64,000 bases of DNA from positions 106,876,014-106,940,013 of the forward strand of contig NC_134136.1 of the NCBI RefSeq assembly GCF_040939455.1, read 5' to 3'. A model generated the notes under the pieces. It was given only the letters and a program-made list of their open reading frames with translations, was not told where the DNA came from and did no database searches. A program made the position numbers and the translations under genes. The DNA is from Microcebus murinus (taxonomy: Eukaryota; Chordata; Mammalia; Primates; Cheirogaleidae). Each line of letters begins with the position of its first letter. Position 1 is the first letter of the stretch. Of this stretch, positions 37,490-49,372 are shown one piece after another.

Positions 37490-37990
37490 AAAGCAGCCCC
37501 TAACATCAGAAGCTGGCCTGGCACTCACAGTTATGCTTTGGTCTTCTGTGGAAGATAAACTGTTTCACAGACTTTCAACATTGGACAAGGCAACTTTGTT
37601 ATCATGGTGGAACAAGACTACAACAAGATCACTCAGTAGTTATGTCTGAATACAGACAAAACATTAACATTGCCCAAACCACAAAATACCAAACACTCCT
37701 CTATCCTGGTTAATATGAATAAATGTTTCTTTATCTATCACAACTTCACCCTCGCTCTGGTTTTCCCTCCTTCTGGAGAAGATAAGGGACCCAATCATAC
37801 AGTTATCCCCACTTGCAAATGACAAGAAATTCAAAGTGAAGCCATTACATTAAACACTCCCTCAAGTCCCCTAACACAAGCCCAAACCCTATAATTTTTT
37901 TTTATATTTACACACCCCAGATTCCGCTATTTTGTGTATTTTTCCTTATTGCAAAAAGTAATAAACCCAAGTTTTTTCAACCACAGGAAA
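37490..37990 (+). repeat. possible ERVL-type LTR
   Basis: LTR-like in pattern: AAACTGTTTCACAGACTTTCAACATTGGACA, GGAGAAGATAAGGGACCC, CTTGCAAATGACAAGAAATTCAAAG, CCGCTATTTTGTGTATTTTTC and AGTAATAAACCC (a polyadenylation-type signal). This resembles mammalian ERVL LTRs (LTR16/33 class); subfamily not assignable by eye. Confidence 0.45.
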
Positions 37991-38052
37991 GCTACTAGTC
38001 ATCTTTGGCTGGAAGAAATTTATACTCCTTAACTTTTTGATATGTATTTTAT

Positions 38053-38054
<2 letters not shown>

Positions 38055-38100
<46 letters not shown>
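38055..38100. repeat. (AC)23 microsatellite
   Basis: Forty-six uninterrupted bases of AC, the longest pure dinucleotide AC run in the window and likely polymorphic. Confidence 0.98.
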
Positions 38101-38107
<7 letters not shown>

Positions 38108-38824
38108 CTTTAGTTTCAGTTCCTCCAGGGGCCAACTACGAACTTTAAAGCATAAGTAGTTTATGTGCATGTGCAATATGAAAAAATGCTGGCAGCAAAA
38201 TAGGGAATTGAGACAGGAAACAAAAGAGAGATCATAAGGATATACTTACTAAGCTCAGCAACCACTGTTGGTGACTAGATTTTAATCCTGTTAGAAAGCC
38301 CCAAGAAACATGTGTGTTGGGGTTATTCCATTCAGGGGTAAAGGAACTGGGGTATTATTTATACATTATCTCTTATCATTGGCTGCAGACTGTTGGGGAA
38401 ATGTTAATTTCCTAGTATTTGCAGCCTGCCACACAGGTGCAAAAGTGGGATTCTGTGGCCACTCAAAGCCCTCAGATAAAGAAATGTAGGTTCTAGCAAG
38501 TGGAAGTTGGGCTTCCATACAATGTAGTAGTGATAGTAAGGCCATATGGGCAGGATATGAACAAGGTCAGCTATAAAATGCCTTTATGTTTTTCAACATA
38601 ATTACCCTACTTCTTTGGATTTAGTCCCACAATTCTTTAAAAGTATGCAGTATGACAGAAAATGCAAATGTTTGCCTTCACTGGATTTAATTTAATTGAT
38701 GGACATCTTTAGTTCAATATTTTAGATTAAATCAGCCTTTTGACATCACTAAGCATGGGGTTTGTTTCTACACAAATCATATTTTGATTGTAGTAATTAT
38801 AACATCATCAACAACATTAACAAC

Positions 38825-38995
38825 CATCAACCACTTAAAATGTGTTGCTGTGTGCAATGCCAGCCATGTCATATATCCTACCTCATTGGATCTTTAACAA
38901 AACCTTCTGAGATGTATTTTGTTATCTCTATATTAGACATCAGAAAACTGAGCTTCAGAGAGTTTAAGTAAATCAGCCTGAGAGTTACATCTTTT
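38825..38995 (-). repeat. MIR SINE
   Basis: Antisense MIR: CCTACCTCATTGGATC, ATTAGACATCAGAAAACTGAGCTTCAGAGAG, TTAAGTAAATCAGCCTGAG. Confidence 0.6.
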
Positions 38996-39399
38996 TCCTT
39001 TCTCATAGTTTCCATCAAGATGGTCTCAAATGCTCCATCAGATGAAGAAGTATGTTGTAGTGGATCCAATGAATGAAATTACAACTCATTCAGCTATCTA
39101 AAAATGTAGAGCTAAAAACACTTCTTTCTTTGATTTTTAGGTTTCATATATTCATTTTTAAAAACAGGCTTAGATGTTGGAAAAGGTTCGAAGAAGAAAG
39201 AGAGCAAAATTTACTAACCCAGGTAGATATGAGGAAAGGATAGTATGATGAAATTCTCTACTATGAGGGAAGGGAGAAAGCTAAATGACTGCTATCATTT
39301 AAACATAATCCTTATAAAAAATGGTGGCTCATGCTCCCATATTTTCCATGAATCTAATCATGATATGCCCAGACATTTTTCATTGCCAATATCTCAAAT

Positions 39400-39745
39400 C
39401 AGTGGTTTTCAAAGTATGCTTCCATAGAACCACTCTGGAACTTGTTCCTTGGCATCACCTGGGACTTGACAGACATGAAAAATTTCAGGCCCCACCCCAG
39501 ACTCACTGAATCAGAAATTTGTGGGTTGGGGCCCAGCAATCTGCGTATTATTTTGTAAACATAAAAGGTCTGTTACCTGGATCATAGCTTATTGCAGTCT
39601 CTAACTCCTGAGCTCAAGTGATCTTCCTGCCTCAGCCTCCTGAGTAGCTGGGATTATAGGCATGTGACACCATATCTGGCCACTCTGTGTATTATACAAA
39701 TGTTCCAGATGATTCCCATTGACCACCGAAGTGCAAGAATCACTG
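39400..39745 (+). repeat. MER5A hAT element split by an insertion
   Basis: CAGTGGTTTTCAAAGTATGC, GGCATCACCTGGGACTTG, GGCCCCACCCCAGACTCACTGAATCAG and GGGGCCCAGCAATCTGCG match MER5A. The right part resumes at 39684 and ends AGAATCACTG, the inverted terminus. 39552-39683 is a FLAM. Confidence 0.85.
39552..39683 (-). repeat. FLAM (Alu monomer), antisense
   Basis: 132 bp containing CTCCTGAGCTCAAGTGATC and GCCTCAGCCTCCTGAGTAGCTGGG. It is bounded by TCTGCGTATTAT (39540-39551) and TCTGTGTATTAT (39684-39695), target duplications with one mismatch. It is one Alu monomer long. Confidence 0.82.
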
Positions 39746-40944
39746 CTATGGTAATTACATGAGTGTATTTGTGTACTCACTATTCTTATTGTATGTGTAA
39801 GTTCTGTTAAGTACTAGCTCTAGAGTCACAATAGCAAAAAATATTAAAAAAATAAAGAAAATAATTTAAAATGAAATTCCAGAGGTTTTTGTGGGCTTAA
39901 TATAAAATTTCAGCATATACTCATTGCTAAACTACAAGAGAAGCTTACAGTTAGATGTTGCTTATCAAATATTCCCCTTGATTCTATTATGTGAATAAAA
40001 AAGTTTGGCTTACAGGGGAATAATAAGTTATCAAAACAGCAATATAATTTTCAAATAAGACACAAAAAAGAAAATAAAGAAACAAAAAGAGGTCTCTACT
40101 TTTTTCTTTGAGTAAATTAGGGAGGGATGTTAGTATCTTCTAACAATAAAGATAAATTTTCTCTCAAAATAAACTTAGGTATAAGTCTGGACAAGGTACT
40201 ACTACTATGAAGCCGACCTAAAGAGACTGCCTTGACTGTGAGGTAGAAAACTCAAGAAATGGTATTTTCCTGCCAACTCCATTGGCTGCTATTCTCATAG
40301 GCTTCCTGAGCTTTTCCTCTTTTCAATATTACCCCCATGTGCATCAATTTTGTAGCTAGATCAATTATTTAAACATATCAATTAATGTGGACAAATTTGT
40401 TGAACCACTCATTTCACAGATTGTTTTTAAAATTTTAAAATTTGAGACAGTCTACTCTCTGGCACAGAAAAATCAAAAAAGATCTGACTGGGTGGTTAGC
40501 CAGAGAGGCAGACTACTCCAGGAGAGAAGGAAGAGGACCTTTAGATAGCAGAAGAAGAACTGCACCAAACAAAAAAATCCAGAGAGAAACAGAGCAGCTG
40601 AACACAAGTTGACTGCAGATTATCTATTTAGGGATCTGAGGGTGTGACTATATAATATCAGAAGAGTTGGTGAGAACAGATCATAAAGGACTTAAGATAC
40701 ACAGGGAAAGGCCACATGGGTGGCACACAATGAATAGAATAGAATAGCTTAGAATGAAATGGGATTGGATAAAATACCTTCAATCCTGTGGATGTGACCA
40801 CAGATAAAGCCTGTGACTATGACAAAATTGTTCAACCTATCTGGGGATTTCATTTTTGTGATCAGCAGAGAGATAATTGTGGACTATATTACTCTCAAAG
40901 TACCTTCTAGCTCTCACATTCTGGTATAATTTTCCTCATAGTGA

Positions 40945-41524
40945 CCTCCCCACAGCCAAATTTAAAACCATTATATAGTCCCTTGTTTGAAACCCTCCAA
41001 TGATTTTTCCATTTCACTTAGAATGAAAACTCCTCTGCTAACAGATAACTGCCCACCCCCGCTAACTTATCTTAGATCATTTATTCCCTGTTTTACTCCC
41101 TTCAGCCAGACAAGCCTCTTTCTCTTCCCAATTAGCTTTAGAGTCTTTGTAGTAGCTCTGATTGAAATGTGCTGCCATGAAATTTATTATTATTGGCTTT
41201 TTCTTCTGATTCAGATCTCCCATATTAAATGTGATTCCTCACAAATGCTCTACAAATCAAATCTTTCTGAAACAGTACCACTCCCAAAGCCTGCCTAAAC
41301 ACTAATCATCCTCTATTTCATAATCTAGGTTTATTTTTTAGGTAAATTATCATGATCTCAAATGATTTTACTTATTTCTCCATTCACTGCCTACTTCTCC
41401 ACTGAACTATAACATAAATTCCAAGAAGGCAGGTAATGGCTTTGCTCAATACTATATTCAGTATCTAGAAGGATGTTTGGCACATAGTAAGTATGTAATA
41501 GGTGTTGATGAATGAATGAATGAT
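40945..41524 (+). repeat. L2 LINE 3' end
   Basis: AAACCCTCCAATGATTTTTCC, then GGATGTTTGGCACATAGTAAG and the terminal TGAATGAATGAATG repeat. The order and orientation match the L2 3' region. Confidence 0.8.
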
Positions 41525-41569
41525 ATATGATATTACCAGATTAGAATGATTTTTTTAATTTTTACTACT

Positions 41570-41670
41570 CTAAAAACTATTACTGTTTACACAAATTTTA
41601 GCTTATAGATTTTTAAAAATTGATAAATAATATTTGTACATATTTATTGGGTACGTTTGATACTTACGTT
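41570..41670 (-). repeat. L1M 3' UTR fragment
   Basis: TTTAAAAATTGATAAATAATATTTGTACATATTTATTGGGTACG resembles the antisense end of old L1s. Confidence 0.5.
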
Positions 41671-41819
41671 CTACATTTGACTAAAGCCATATGATTGATC
41701 CCATGTTTAAACATCTGAGTTTTCATGAGCTACTCTCTGCTATAAACTATAATAAATATTTCTGGATTATCATATAAAAAAGTATACTTAGCTATATTTT
41801 TACCATATGGCACCAATTA

Positions 41820-42060
41820 AAATAATAAATATCAAGGTAGGGACATTTACTTTGTGCCAGGCATTGTGTTAGGACATTCATGTTTCATCCATTTAATAAT
41901 TCCAAAAAGCAGGCACTCTGACACCCAATTCACATATGAGGGAGTTGAAGCTCAGTACGTTTATGTAATTTGTCCAAAGTGAAACAGTTGGCAAGGGGCC
42001 AAACCAAGTTTTAAACCCAAATATCTGGCTCTACAATGATTTTACTCTGTCATAAGTCCT
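41820..42060 (-). repeat. MIR SINE
   Basis: TACTTTGTGCCAGGCATTGTGTTAGG, ATATGAGGGAGTTGAAGCTCAG and CTGGCTC in antisense MIR order. Confidence 0.75.
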
Positions 42061-42164
42061 TGAACCAAACAAATATCAACACTATTAATATTTCACATAG
42101 GTTAATGTGGTTAGATTATGCATAATTACTAGTACATAAAAATAATAGTTATCATTGTAGTCAT

Positions 42165-42375
42165 AAATTATTGAGTGCCAACTCTGAGGTAGGCAATTCA
42201 CTTACATGTAAGGTACAATCTTCAGTTCATACAAACAAATTAGGTAGGAACTGTGATGGTATAAACATGATAAAATGGAAGTTTATGTTGATTACTGAGT
42301 TTCCCAAGGCCATACTGAAATGTCACTGTGTAGATTCAACTCCAGACCTCACTTTCAAGTCCATGCTACATGTTA
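42165..42375 (-). repeat. MIR SINE (second)
   Basis: ATTGAGTGCCAACTCTGAGGTAGGCAATTC then GATTCAACTCCAGACCTC. More diverged than its neighbour. Confidence 0.5.
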
Positions 42376-42875
42376 ATTTCCTTGGTCCAAAATCAATGCT
42401 ATTTTTTGTCTTATTGTTTCAAAAGAAGTGCATGTAAATTCAATCCTTTTAATCCATATTAAAGCCAACTACTTAAAATATTTAGTACTTGCAAATACTG
42501 AGAAACCCCTTTGAATTACAAAATTAACAGCCTGTTGACTACATTTTAAATACTTTCTCACAGTTTCAACTTGAATTTGCATCAGCTAGTAACAGCTAAT
42601 GTGATCTGCTAATACCACTCTCTTAATATGGTATGATTTCAAGGGAATCATGTTTCAAACTGATTGTCAATATTTATATTTTGATCACAATGCATAAAAT
42701 TAATTATCAATTTAAGATTTTAATAATGCATATCAATCTTGAAGCTAAATTAATTAAAAATTAACCTCTACTATTAAACCAAGAAAAGAGCAAATGATAT
42801 AGAATCACATTTCAAACAATGCTACATTTCTTTCCTTCTCTCTTTCTTTGCTTTGCTTTATTTGGCTTATTTTAC

Positions 42876-43046
42876 CTTCATCTCTTCAACTGCTTTCTGT
42901 AATTCATCTGGAGTTTTATATTCAAAATCTCTCTCAAGATATTCTTCTTCAGCTTGAGTCATCCATTCATGCATCTCTGATAGATCTTTCTGAAGACTTA
43001 CAGTTTTATCCAAACCTGCCTTTAAGGCTTCCTTTCTGGCATAGAC
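42876..43046 (-). CDS. DMD: dystrophin exon 26
   Basis: A 171-bp exon encoding 57 residues, [20 protein letters not shown] through LQKAVEEMK, about residues 1145-1201 of human dystrophin. It joins the end of spectrin-like repeat 7 to the start of repeat 8. [20 protein letters not shown] holds the first-helix tryptophan typical of these repeats. The acceptor is ATGGAAG before GTCTATG, with a run of T upstream; the donor is ATGAAG|GTAAAA. It is phase 0 at both ends. A minus-strand open frame extends beyond both splice sites, but the exon limits are fixed by the splice sites and by the 171-bp length. Confidence 0.97.
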
Positions 43047-44839
43047 CTTCCATAAAAAAATGCAAAACATGATTATTGACAGTGACAAAACATTATTATA
43101 TTATTATTAAGCAGTCCGTAAATAACAGAAAGCTTATATAGTAAAAATAAAGCAAGAAGTAAAAAGCTTATATGCATAAGAAAAATTATTCGTGGAAATG
43201 GTTAATTTCACATAAGTGTGAGAATAAGATATAGCTATTTACTTGGCATACTTAATAAAGTGAATAGAATGACCTATGATGATAATTTAGTTGTTTTGTG
43301 TGACAATACTTTTCTGCAAATAGAAAAAACAAACTTTTTATGTTTCAGTTGGAAAAATAATTTTACTGACACACATAGAAGTACTAATTATTTGTGTTCC
43401 TTGATACTATTTTATGATTTCAAATGTCCTAGAAACTTAATAGTTATATATCTACAAAGACTTTCACAAATTAAAAAGAAAAGATAGAAAATGCATAAAA
43501 TACTTGGGTAATTCACAGAAAAGATAATATATGGCCATATATTTATATAAAGGATGTTCCAAAATCACTTATAATTAAATGATCACAAATTAAAGTGAAT
43601 TAATACATTTTCACATGTGAGATAGACAAAAAATAATTGGTGAAAATACCCAGTTTGGGCATAGATGTAGGAATATAAAAGATTCCATACCTCTTGAGTG
43701 AAATATCCAACATAGTAAATCTTTTAGGTAATAAGTTGGCAAATATATTAAAAATGTTAAAGTTCATGAATCTGAGTCTACTCTTCCAGGTTTGAGAGTG
43801 AATCATAGCAACTAAAATTTACAGAGTTGCATTATTGAATTCAGCTTTAAAGACAGCAACATATTAGAAACAAAACCAAATGCACGTTCATGAAGGGATT
43901 AAATAAATCATGATACCTTGAGATACTGTGTATCACCAACATATCTGCACTGGAATGAAAAGCTTCTTAATATATAATTTGAAGTTTAAAATGAAAGTTA
44001 TGAAACAGTGTGTATTTAGTTACAGGGAACATTTTCTTTTTAAAGCCTCATACATTTCTAAAATGTTAAGACTTTTCACAATGAGATCCATTACTTATTA
44101 ACAAGAAAAACAGCAGAACTTAAAATATCTAAAAGAAAACCATACATGCAAATGGATTGTTACAAAGCACCCTGTAGTGATTATATATAATGCTCACTCT
44201 TACTTTAAAGAGTAACTCTATTCGAATGATGTTATTCTTCTCTATGGGTTTAAACAGTGTTTTATATTTAAGTAACAGAGTTGTCATGATAAAGTTTTAA
44301 TATATAATGAATAGTTTTAGTAAAATAAAGTTTTCATCGTACTTTACCTAATATCAAATATGTGCAGAACCACTATCACATTATTTTTTATTATAGTTTA
44401 CAAACATACTAAACCTAATATACTTAACATTTTAAGTTCTTTACTTACCTAAGTGAATGTAGTACCTGATCTATTGTAATGTAAATATTTCACTCTGACA
44501 TATCTAGAACAATATGTCTGACAAGTATACTAGTAAAGGTATATAATTGTCATTTTGAATAGTCAGTGAGCTTATGATAAGTCTTAGGAAACAAGCTGCT
44601 AAATTTCTACTTAAATATTCTGTTCTGCTATAATCTCTTAAGGCAGTTGGTGAAGCTACATAAACATTAGAGAAACTAATGGAACTCAGCCAAGACTTAT
44701 AAAAAATACACACACATGTATATATAAAACATGATATAAAGCTAATCCAAAGGAAATGGATCAGAAGATTTTTTTTTTAAGTAAAGAAAGGTAGGAGGTC
44801 ATTCTGAAATGATAGTACCAGTATACTAGAAAGAACACC

Positions 44840-44998
44840 ACCTTGGGAATGGGCATATCAGGACTCAATCCTCACCATGCTAAGTGAACCCAGAAATATC
44901 ACTTCATTTTTATCTCAGCTTCATAACTAACCTAAGAGTTGGAACAGATAATTTTCAAGGTCTTTTTAAAATTTAACATTCTACAGCTCTATGACTGA
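44840..44998 (+). repeat. MIR SINE
   Basis: CAGGACTCAATCCTCACC, TTTATCTCAGCTTCATAACT and AAGGTCTTTTTAAAATTTAACATTCTA in MIR sense order. Confidence 0.5.
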
Positions 44999-45479
44999 TC
45001 AGAGAGAGTGAAAGATGAAATTTTTATGGCTTCATGTCAGAAGGATTTCTGTGGAAAGGGTTTGGTTAGAATAACATTTCCCTTACCTTTATCACACTAG
45101 TGATTTTAACATGCTTGCCTGAAACTGCCCAATCTACTGATTATATCGCCTTATCATAATAGGTAAAATAGAAAGTTTTTTATGTTTCTTGTTCTAGAAT
45201 CTGTATCTCTAACATTCAGCACTGCCCGCCCCCCCTCACCCTCTTCAATCTCTGAGCTCAGAGGGAATAAGCCTTTGGTCTTATCAAAGGTCAGTGACTC
45301 CTGTTCGGAGCTGATGCTATGAAATCAGTTTTCCCCTGTACTTTCACTTAATATTATCCTGGATTTATAATTTCTTCAATTCCTCTCTCTTGCTTCTTTT
45401 AGGTCAACTCATAAACATGTTTTAGATGACACATGATTTTTTAAAAAGTTAAACATACGTCCATCTTACCACAACTCTA

Positions 45480-46080
45480 CACAGTTAATACATATTTTTG
45501 AAAGAACAATCTACTTCTGTCTCTACTTTCTGACCTTTCAATATTTCCCTCACTATAATCTGTCTTCTCTCTTCACCACTGCACCGAAACTCCTTTTATT
45601 AACATCATCAGGGATTTTCTAATTCTAATTTATACTTTTCAAACAATCCCTTACCTTATCTCTTTATAATTCAAAATTTATATCTCTCTAGAATTTGAGG
45701 CTCATAATTATACCTGGCTTCTTAAAACCCCTTATTTTCTTGACATTACAGTTTCCTGGGTGACTTTTTGCACTTAATGTTTTCTCTGGTTGTTTTATTT
45801 CCCCGGTTGCTTTGTTGGCTTCCTTTTACTTGCTGATACTTAAGTATCAATGTTTCCCAGAGTTCTATGGGTAGTTGTCTTCTTTTTCATTCTACTATCT
45901 ATTTTAAAAACATTTTTTGTTATTGCCAACTGGATATTTATAAATGGATGGCCAACAGGCACCAGAACTCAATAGTCCTCTATTTTCTTCCAGATATGTT
46001 TCTATGACTTTATTCCTGATCTATATCTATAATGCTGGTTGTGAAACATTTATCAGCACACCACTGATAACGAACTATGC
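45480..46080 (+). repeat. L2 LINE ORF-region fragment
   Basis: TATATCTCTCTAGAATTTGAGG and TGCCAACTGGATATTTATAAATGGATGGCCAACAGGCACC follow the L2 reverse transcriptase coding pattern. No open frame survives. Confidence 0.6.
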
Positions 46081-46149
46081 TTCAGCTTCTTCCATTAGAA
46101 GTACTCCACAGACCATTGCAAAACCTTAGGTTTTACAAAGAATACCTTG

Positions 46150-47130
46150 GAAAGCTATTGGAAGGTTTTCAGTTGAAAAGTTATATAATCTGACATGTTT
46201 GAAAAGAATCATTTTGGCTGCTGTGTTGAAAATAAGCTCTGCAGAAAGGAGTAAAGGTGGAAACAGGGAAAACTGTTAGGAATCTACTGCAATAATTTAA
46301 GGAAGAGAGAACAGTGGCTTCATCCAGGGTGACAGCAAAAGGATGATGAGAAAAGTTGTTGAATTCTAGAAATGTTGAAGATAGAAACAATAACATTTGC
46401 TGATAGATTTGATGTTTGGGGAAAAAGAGAAATATAGGAGATAAGAAAACCTTAAGTTCTTTGGCTTAGATAATTGGAATAATAGAGTTGTCATTTGTTA
46501 TGATAAGGAAACTACTAGCTAGTAGGTTGTAGGGTACATCAGGAATTTTGGTTGGGCATCTTAGATTTAAAATGTATATATATTATTCATTCATATGGAG
46601 ATGTTGAGTGGGCAGAAAAGTATGTAAGTTTGGGATTCAGGAGAAAGGTCTAGATTGTAACAAAAATTGTGGTAAGAAATAATTTACAGATTATATTTAA
46701 AGACTGTATGAGTTCACTTAGAGAATGACTGGTGATAGAGTGGAGATGCAGTCCAAAGACTGAACCCTGGGACACTTCCAAATGTAGTGGCCAGGGTGAT
46801 GAAACCAGCAAGGATATTGAGAGTGGTCAGGGAAACTGAAGGCAAACTAAGAGAGAACTAAGAAAGAATGATGACACAGAAGCCAAATGAATAAAGATAA
46901 AGATTAGATATTGGATTTGGTGATGTGAATTCACTGGTGACTCTGACAAAATTTTCTTCAATAGAGTAGTGAGAATGGCAGTTTGATTAGGTGGGATTTG
47001 AGAAGGAGCAGAATGGAAAGAAAGGATATTCTATAAAGGAGAAGAGAAATAGAGAGGTGGCTGGAGGGACTGTGGTGTCAAGGAAGGATTTTTTTTATTA
47101 TTGATAGGAGATATTATAGAATAATTTCCT
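46150..47130 (-). repeat. L2 LINE ORF2 region, antisense
   Basis: A long antisense L2 block: CTGCAATAATTTAAGGAAGAG, GGAGATGTTGAGTGGGCAG, GGACTGAACCCTGGGACACTTCC and CTCTGACAAAATTTTCTTCAATAGAGTAG. The reverse complement includes the counterpart of the L2 segment encoding the QGS reverse transcriptase motif. It is the largest L2 block in the window and carries many frame breaks. Confidence 0.72.
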
Positions 47131-47679
47131 GCAAATGGGAATGATATAGTTGAGGGAAGATGTAGGAGGTGGAGGACTGTCCAATAGCTGGTGCAATGTC
47201 TTTGTATAGAAAAGAGGGAAAGGTACCCTGCACACAAGTGGAAAAGCTAGCCTTAGAAGCACAGAAAGGTCATCTGTGTTAATAGAGAAAAGTAGAGTAG
47301 ATGAGCTTCTGTGCAGATCAGTGGGAGTATTGTAAATACCCTGTGATTGCTTCTATTTTCTCAGTGAAATAGGAAGTTAGTTAGTTGGCATACAGAAAGA
47401 AGAGAATAAGAATTGTTAGAAATCTGAGGAAAGAGATCAGTGGAAGACTGCACCCAAATGGCATATTAAGTGAGAGAAAGACAGTGATCTGAAAGTTTCT
47501 TGAAAGACATCCACCTGACTCTTAAATTCAGTATATTGATAACAATTTATTATAGATTTATAGCCACTAATAATTAAAATATATGAGTATACATTATTTA
47601 GGAAGTAGACATGTTTTATAATTTTATATATGTAGGTTTCTATTTATTCACTCTTCATTTTATTTAACAAACATACATA

Positions 47680-47905
47680 ATGATTACTGTGTGCTATGTA
47701 CTGGTCTATACACCTGACAAATATTAACTCAATAATGATTATAAAATTCTAATAAGTTAGGCATTATTATCATCACATTTTAAAGATTGAGAGAGAGAAT
47801 CACAAAGAGGTTAAACAACTCTCCGAGAATCACGCAAGTAGCTTATGACAGGGGCAAGATTTAAATGAAGGCAGTCTAGTTCTAGAGCTCCTGGTCTTTC
47901 ACATA
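47680..47905 (-). repeat. MIR SINE
   Basis: GATTACTGTGTGCTATGTACTGG, AAGATTGAGAGAGAGAATCAC, GAGGTTAAACAACTCTCC, ending GGTCTTTCAC. Antisense. Confidence 0.72.
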
Positions 47906-47924
47906 TATTTGCCTTTCCATCCAC

Positions 47925-48995
47925 AAGGAATTGTTATCCAGTATTTGACCTTCTGTGTCTACATTATTTCATTTAACATAATGTTCTCCAAGTTTATCTA
48001 TGTTATTGCAAATTGAAGGATTTTCTTTTTAAAGGCTGGATCATATTCCATTATATTACACACACACACACACACACCCCACATTTTCTTTAATGGATCA
48101 ACAGTTAGGTTGTCTCCATATCTTGGCTATCATGAATAATGCTGCAGTAAATACGGGGGTGCAGATATTTCATCAAGATCCTGATTTCCTGGTCATTGCT
48201 TGCTTGCTACACCGCTGTATGGGGAATTATGGGATGAGGTCATTGAAGCACGGGCGACTGGCCCATCAGGCAATAGAGGGCAACCATCCCGCCAATTATT
48301 TCAAAAGGCAATAGTGGACAACCAATCATTTTAAAGGTCAATGCATGATCCATGCGTAGTCAGCTTGTGCGAAGCTTGTACAGCATGGGGATAAAAGGTA
48401 TGCCGTTGTTCCGGTCGGGGTCCTTGCCTGCGAGAGTGGCCACTGAGTTGGTGCTCTGGGGCTTGGACCCTGGCTAGCCAGAAAATAAACCTCCTCTTGT
48501 GTGATTGCAAAAAAAAAAAAAAAAAAAAAAAAAAAGATCCTGATTTCCATTCCTTTGTCTATATACCCAGAAGTGACATTTTTGGTTCAAATGGCAATCC
48601 TTTTTTTTTGTTTTCTTTTTTTTTTTTGTAGGAATCTCCATATTATTTTCCATAATAGATACACAAAAATGCATTCTCACCAACAGTGTAAAAGAATTCC
48701 GTTTTCTCCACATTCTTGCCAACACTTATCTTTTGTTATTGTTTTATTTTTTATAATAGCCTTTCTAATAGATTGTGTTTTTGATTTGCATTTCCCTGAT
48801 GAATAGTGATGTTGAACAACTTTAGTCTTTTGGAACACCTGTTGGTCATTTGTATGTCTTTTTTATCAGGAAATGTCTCTTCAAATTTTTGCCCATTTTT
48901 TAATTATTTTTCATTTTTTGCTATTGAGTTGTAAGGGTTCCTTATATATTTTGGATATTAACCTTTTACCAGATACATGGTTTGCAAATATTTCC
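47925..48995 (-). repeat. old L1, inverted 5' segment
   Basis: Antisense L1 ORF2 C-terminal sequence from TTGACCTTCTGTGTCTACAT through GTTGTCTCCATATCTTGGC, ATATACCCAGAAGTGAC and GTCATTTGTATGTC to GCAAATATTTCCTCCCATTTTC. It contains a (CA)n run at 48060-48077 and is interrupted at 48190-48535 by the LTR-like retrocopy. It joins head to head with a plus-strand L1 3' UTR at about 49000. Confidence 0.85.
48190..48535 (+). mobile_element. polyadenylated retroviral-LTR-like retrocopy
   Basis: An insertion of about 346 bp into the old L1, with target duplications (A)AGATCCTGATTTCC at 48175-48189 and ending at 48548. It ends in an uninterrupted run of 27 A. Upstream is an LTR-like layout: CCAATCATTTTAAAGG (CCAAT-type), GGGGATAAAAGG (TATA-type, 48391), CAGAAAATAAACCTCCTC (AATAAA signal at 48484) and CTTGTGTGATTGCA, then the tail. 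The AATAAA to tail spacing of about 20 bp fits cleavage there. It looks like the 3' part (U3-R) of a gamma-like endogenous retrovirus RNA copied in by L1 machinery. No retroviral genes are present. Confidence 0.72.
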
Positions 48996-48999
48996 TCCC

Positions 49000-49372
49000 A
49001 TTTTCTAGAATTAAAATAGTCAAACTCATATAACCAGAGAGTAGAATAATGGTTTCTAGGTGCTGAGGGATGGGGAAATGAGGATGTGATCCTCAAAGAG
49101 TACCAAGTTTCAGTTATACAAGACGAATAAGATCTGGAGATCTACTGTACAACATTAGGCCTATAGTGAACAGAAACTATATTATATACTTAAAATTTTG
49201 CTAGGAGGATAGAACTTATGTTAGGTGATCTTACTATATTCTTTAATATAAATAAGTAAAAGGGTCAAAAGTAAACTTTTGAAGGTGATGGATAAGTTTA
49301 TGGTCTTAAATGTGGTGATAGTCTCATGAGTAGATACTTATCCTCAAACTCATCAAGTTGTATATGTTAAAT
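49000..49372 (+). repeat. old L1 3' UTR segment (twin-primed partner)
   Basis: Plus-strand L1 3' UTR: AGAGAGTAGAATAATGGTTTCTAGG, GGATGTGATCCTCAAAGAG, CAAACTCATCAAGTTGTATATG. It follows on in L1 order from the far (47925) end of the antisense block, so the two are one inverted insertion. It resumes at about 49740-49800 (ACAGAGTTTTGTATTTCAATC). Confidence 0.82.

Larger units (their letters stand above)
36949..42875 (-). other. DMD: DMD intron 26
   Basis: A 5,927-bp intron. It holds an ERVL-LTR-like segment, (AC)23, MER5A interrupted by FLAM, an L2 3' end and several MIRs. 36949-37480, 39760-40940 and 42380-42875 show nothing I can name. Confidence 0.9.

Noticed and set aside
42867..43088. Minus-strand open frame starting [11 protein letters not shown] as an independent small gene
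   Set aside because: Its core is dystrophin exon 26; the extra N-terminal residues are intron translated through the acceptor.
48391..48490. Active promoter from the TATA-like and AATAAA motifs of the LTR-like copy
   Set aside because: The insert is an RNA-derived copy ending in poly(A); motifs are consistent with an LTR but there is no evidence of activity here.
48501..48806. 101-codon plus frame with a poly-lysine start
   Set aside because: It begins in the poly(A) tail of the retrocopy and runs into antisense L1 DNA.
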